Of a stretch of DNA of 24,113 nucleotides, positions 21,994 to 24,113 are shown one piece after another; the stretch's first letter is position 1, and every line of letters begins with the position of its first letter. The DNA is from a virus. The notes beneath the pieces are model-generated. The model had not been told where the DNA came from, made no database searches, and saw nothing but the letters and a program-made list of their open reading frames with translations. The stretch spans positions 1 through 24,113 of IMG/VR virus record IMGVR_UViG_3300046028_003045. One strand, given 5' to 3'. A program made the translations under genes and the position numbers.

Positions 21994-22524
21994 TTAAAGC
22001 AGAGCCTTGACTTGTAAAAATTCCAGTGCGTCGTGCAGAAGATCTATCTGCCTGCGGCAGTCCTCTAACGCATGATGGCTAGCAGGGTACTTGTTTAAAG
22101 AGGGGCAAAGGCTGTACACAGTTCGTGAGTCTCGTACCGAATAGTACTTCCAGGGCATGTTGATCTTGTGGCTCTTGTAGGCGTGCTCCAAGATAGTAGC
22201 ATCAAAAGTCGGACCGAGCGCCCAAAAATGTTTGCTTTGCCAAATCAGCACTCCTAATTCTTCAAGAGCTTGTGCCAAGGGGATGCGGCCTTCTTCACCA
22301 AACGCTTCGTCCTTGGCAGCAGCAGGTTGAGTAGCCCACCAGTCAATAGTGCTTTGCTCGATATTTCGATCAGGCTGGCTATCAATGCTGATGCGAGCAT
22401 AGTACGATCTAAGCTGTTTGTGCGGGCGCCTAACCAACGGATCAAAGCACTGGGCCGCAATAGTTAAAATACAGGCGTCGGGGCCTGTGCCGCAAGTTTC
22501 AAGGTCTACCATACAATCTGCCAT
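21994..22524 (-). CDS. DnaQ-like 3'-5' exonuclease (DexA-type)
   Basis: This 176-residue protein has the DEDDh nuclease motifs: D7 and E9 (MVDLETCGTG), a middle motif GPTFDATILEHAY, and a C-terminal HHALEDCRRQ with the His and last Asp. It resembles the family of T4 DexA (exonuclease A, 227 residues) and related bacterial 3'-5' exoribonucleases; whether DNA or RNA is the substrate cannot be told. A consensus sigma70 promoter stands immediately before the first ATG, with the TATAAT only 5 bases away and no Shine-Dalgarno. Met5 is the alternative start (MVDLETCG). It heads an operon with the glycosyltransferase-like gene and dNMP kinase, consistent with early expression. Confidence 0.85.
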   Translation of the reverse strand: MADCMVDLETCGTGPDACILTIAAQCFDPLVRRPHKQLRSYYARISIDSQPDRNIEQSTIDWWATQPAAAKDEAFGEEGRIPLAQALEELGVLIWQSKHFWALGPTFDATILEHAYKSHKINMPWKYYSVRDSRTVYSLCPSLNKYPASHHALEDCRRQIDLLHDALEFLQVKALL

Positions 22525-22529
22525 GCTGC

Positions 22530-22558
22530 ATTATAGCAGTATCACATTTGATTGTCAA
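22530..22558 (-). promoter_or_regulatory. Perfect-consensus sigma70 promoter
   Basis: TTGACA (22558-22553), 17 bases, TATAAT (22535-22530): all 12 consensus positions match at optimal spacing. The -35 lies inside the end of the HNH endonuclease gene. It directs transcription into the exonuclease, glycosyltransferase-like and kinase genes. Predicted +1 is at or within a base or two of the exonuclease ATG (22524). Confidence 0.88.
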
Positions 22559-23345
22559 AGTCTTCGAACAATTGTTCCTTGGTTTTATCGCATCTCATAC
22601 CTTTTTGTGAGTTGTTCGATAAAGATATTACACGCAGATTTGACCAATGTCCGATTATATACGGTGGTATGTTGTCCCTAAATCCTTGTTGAATGCTGTA
22701 AATATGATCCAGGGCATTTTTACTACGGTTAAGTCTATTTGGATTTATTTTGTTAAACTGAGTTTTCCAGTTCTCTTCGGACACTTGCCAAACAGCATCG
22801 TAATATAATCTACGTAACGATCTCAAATGCTTAGGTGTAGCACCGTTACTAATTCTTTTATCTGAAACTTTTTTTCTTGCTTCATTAGTTTTACTACCGT
22901 TTTCAACACCGTATCGTTCTAGGCAAGTTTGTTTAGATTTTTCTCTGTCAGCTGATGTATATGTAGATTTATCTCTATACTTTCTACCATTAGCTACTGC
23001 TTTTAGATTGCTTAGCCGATTTTTTTCTCTAGCCGACTGCGAATAACAGTTAGCAAAATCACCTCTGTTTGCTTGAAACTTTCCCTTAGCAGAACGACTA
23101 GATGTGATCAGATATCTATTTTCCCACCATTTAACCGGGATTTGTGTAATCGGGCATAAAGGTATTGACCATACATCATTAAGTATGTGCCAAAATCGTT
23201 GTTTGGGTTTTGCAGATTCTGGAAGGAATTCAGTTGTCTTTATAATCCGTTCCCAGAGTTCAGGATGCGTTTTATAAAGATATCTTGTTGCCGATTTATT
23301 ATAAGAAGTGTCGTTGTTGATAATGGATAAGAGTATGGATTTCAT
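22542..23345 (-). CDS. HNH-type free-standing homing endonuclease
   Basis: I take the start MKSILLSIINNDTSYNKSATRYLY (267 residues) because it lies 5 bases after ACTAAATA and the longer frame would run back into the neck gene. The middle has LERYGVENGSKTNEARKKVSDKRISNG, the DNA-binding repeat type found in phage endonucleases. The nuclease core is ALDHIYSIQQGFRDNIPPYIIGHWSNLRVISLSNNSQKG: D-H, then H, then N..N, an HNH/His-Me finger. The gene is markedly AT-rich and sits between the neck gene and the exonuclease, splitting what look like late and early blocks. Its start codon is inside a perfect 11-bp hairpin containing the late promoter. Confidence 0.82.
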   Translation of the reverse strand: MKSILLSIINNDTSYNKSATRYLYKTHPELWERIIKTTEFLPESAKPKQRFWHILNDVWSIPLCPITQIPVKWWENRYLITSSRSAKGKFQANRGDFANCYSQSAREKNRLSNLKAVANGRKYRDKSTYTSADREKSKQTCLERYGVENGSKTNEARKKVSDKRISNGATPKHLRSLRRLYYDAVWQVSEENWKTQFNKINPNRLNRSKNALDHIYSIQQGFRDNIPPYIIGHWSNLRVISLSNNSQKGMRCDKTKEQLFEDFDNQM

Positions 23346-23358
23346 ACTCTTATTTAGT
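23327..23358 (-). promoter_or_regulatory. Late promoter and start-codon hairpin of the HNH endonuclease
   Basis: ATAAGAGTATG (23353-23343) pairs perfectly with CATACTCTTAT (23337-23327) around a 5-base loop. The ATG (23345-23343) closes the 5' arm, and ACTAAATA (23358-23351) overlaps its start. +1 is predicted on the ATG, so late mRNA would lack eight bases of the 5' arm. A second octamer-like GTTAAATA lies at 23385-23378. Confidence 0.65.
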
Positions 23359-23380
23359 CTTATCCTACTACAAACGTTAT

Positions 23381-24113
23381 TTAACCAATTACAAGTGTTA
23401 GAGGGGCACTGCCATCTACATACAGGTACAGATCTGCAATACATCTATCCATCATAGCTTGGCCTTCTGATTTCATAGCAGTGCCGTTTAAGGTGCCGCC
23501 GCCCTGTGGACCAGCAATTGTTCCGAACTTTTCACGAGCTTCGCCGATAATGTACTTGGCTGCACCCACCATGTGATCCCGTACCCACTGGCTGATCTGG
23601 AAGTCAGCTAACATTGTAATTTCGGGTTTGAGATTATAGGACCAAAGCAACACCACTTCGCCAGTGCCTTTGGGGTCGCGGATCAGTTGAAGTTTCTTGG
23701 TTACTGGATTCCATGTATAGTTGATATAGCCGCCAAACATTCGGGCTGCCAGTTCAACATACTGCTGATAGAAGTCGTAAGTGGCCAGGCCGCCTTGAGA
23801 GTTAAAGTTCATCAAGTACACATTGAGCGATGCTGCACCGAACGGGTCAAAGCTGTTGGTGCCGCCGCCGGTGCTGAGGCCAATTGTACGTCTAAAAATT
23901 TGCCGTACCTGAATAACTTCCTGCGGCAAGGTGTATTCATTAACGTCATTCAAGAGCTGCATAAAGCTATAGCTCTCTTCGTAGGCGTTTTGTGCCCGCT
24001 GTCGATACACACCTATTGTGCGTTGATATGCTGCTTCGTAGTGTGCAGGATCCAGCTCAATGTCAACAATCAGACTACCGAGCTGGAGTTGCACATATTC
24101 AATTAGCTGTTTT
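23381..24113 (-). CDS. 13: Neck protein, gp13-like (5' end beyond window)
   Basis: The frame is open to the right edge: upstream of the GTG at 24094 the codons KQLIEY continue, so this is a partial gene of at least 244 codons. The beginning KQLIEYVQLQLGSLIVDIEL resembles the N-termini of T4-like gp13. The end is characteristic of the marine neck proteins: VLLWSYNLKPEITML, WVRDHMVGAAKYIIGEAREKFGTIAGPQGGGTLNGTAMKSEG. In T4 gp13 (309 residues) and gp14 form the neck that joins head and tail. The HNH gene and then the exonuclease follow. The assignment to gp13 is by pattern; a related neck or connector protein is the alternative. Confidence 0.75.
   Translation of the reverse strand, partial: KQLIEYVQLQLGSLIVDIELDPAHYEAAYQRTIGVYRQRAQNAYEESYSFMQLLNDVNEYTLPQEVIQVRQIFRRTIGLSTGGGTNSFDPFGAASLNVYLMNFNSQGGLATYDFYQQYVELAARMFGGYINYTWNPVTKKLQLIRDPKGTGEVVLLWSYNLKPEITMLADFQISQWVRDHMVGAAKYIIGEAREKFGTIAGPQGGGTLNGTAMKSEGQAMMDRCIADLYLYVDGSAPLTLVIG

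Noticed and set aside
23346-23444. N-terminal extension of the HNH endonuclease
   Set aside because: The extra 33 residues lie mostly over the neck gene's 3' end; the promoter and hairpin point to 23345.
1-24113. tRNA genes, CRISPR arrays, insertion sequences
   Set aside because: I saw no cloverleaf-like sequence in any spacer, no regularly spaced repeats and no transposase; spacers are too short for most of these.

Overview
The window is a piece of a T4-like myovirus genome (contractile tail, T4-type head, packaging and replication genes), most like the marine or aquatic T4-like phages related to cyanophages. This rests on recognisable gp32, gp16, gp17, gp4, gp18, gp19 and a gp13-type neck protein, a T4-type dNMP kinase, and accessory genes common in that group (radical SAM, methyltransferase, SGNH hydrolase, glycosyltransferase-like proteins, free-standing homing endonucleases). 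No host is evident. Almost every gene lies on the minus strand, so transcription runs from high to low coordinates; the one clear exception is a small zinc/HNH gene at 19971-20315.

Layout in transcription order. 24113-20263: gp13-like neck protein (cut by the window end), an inserted HNH homing endonuclease, then a DnaQ-type 3'-5' exonuclease, a glycosyltransferase-like protein and a dNMP kinase, apparently an early block led by a consensus sigma70 promoter. 19971-20315 (+): HNH-like gene, convergent with the kinase. 19868-13741: tail sheath gp18, terminator, tail tube gp19, a tail-associated structural protein, a small conserved protein and head completion protein gp4. 13680-11834: GIY-YIG-like endonuclease, small terminase gp16, an AT-rich unknown. 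11832-7520: six conserved but uncharacterised phage proteins. 7462-3621: radical SAM enzyme, methyltransferase and the terminase large subunit, start-stop coupled. 3593-1: a conserved unknown, gp32, an SGNH hydrolase and the start of another glycosyltransferase-like gene.

The main discovery is that gp17 (TerL) is broken into two genes by a naturally split intein. The N-part is only about 30 residues and the C-part 114, the atypical split known from AceL-TerL. The halves are in different frames, separated by 61 bases, and bridged by a 24-codon ORF with ATGA overlaps at both ends.

The second is regulatory. At least four genes (plus a fifth one base off) have a T4-late-type NNTAAATA octamer exactly 5 bases before the ATG and no Shine-Dalgarno. 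By T4 late-promoter geometry this puts +1 on the A of the AUG, so these mRNAs would be leaderless. At several of these starts (strongest: the HNH endonuclease and the radical SAM gene) an inverted repeat would hide the AUG in read-through mRNA but not in mRNA started at the late promoter. The gp32 mRNA instead has a hairpin beginning at its predicted 5' end, recalling the autoregulatory leader of T4 gene 32. No tRNA, rRNA, CRISPR array or insertion sequence was seen, and no gene-free stretch exceeds 300 bases.
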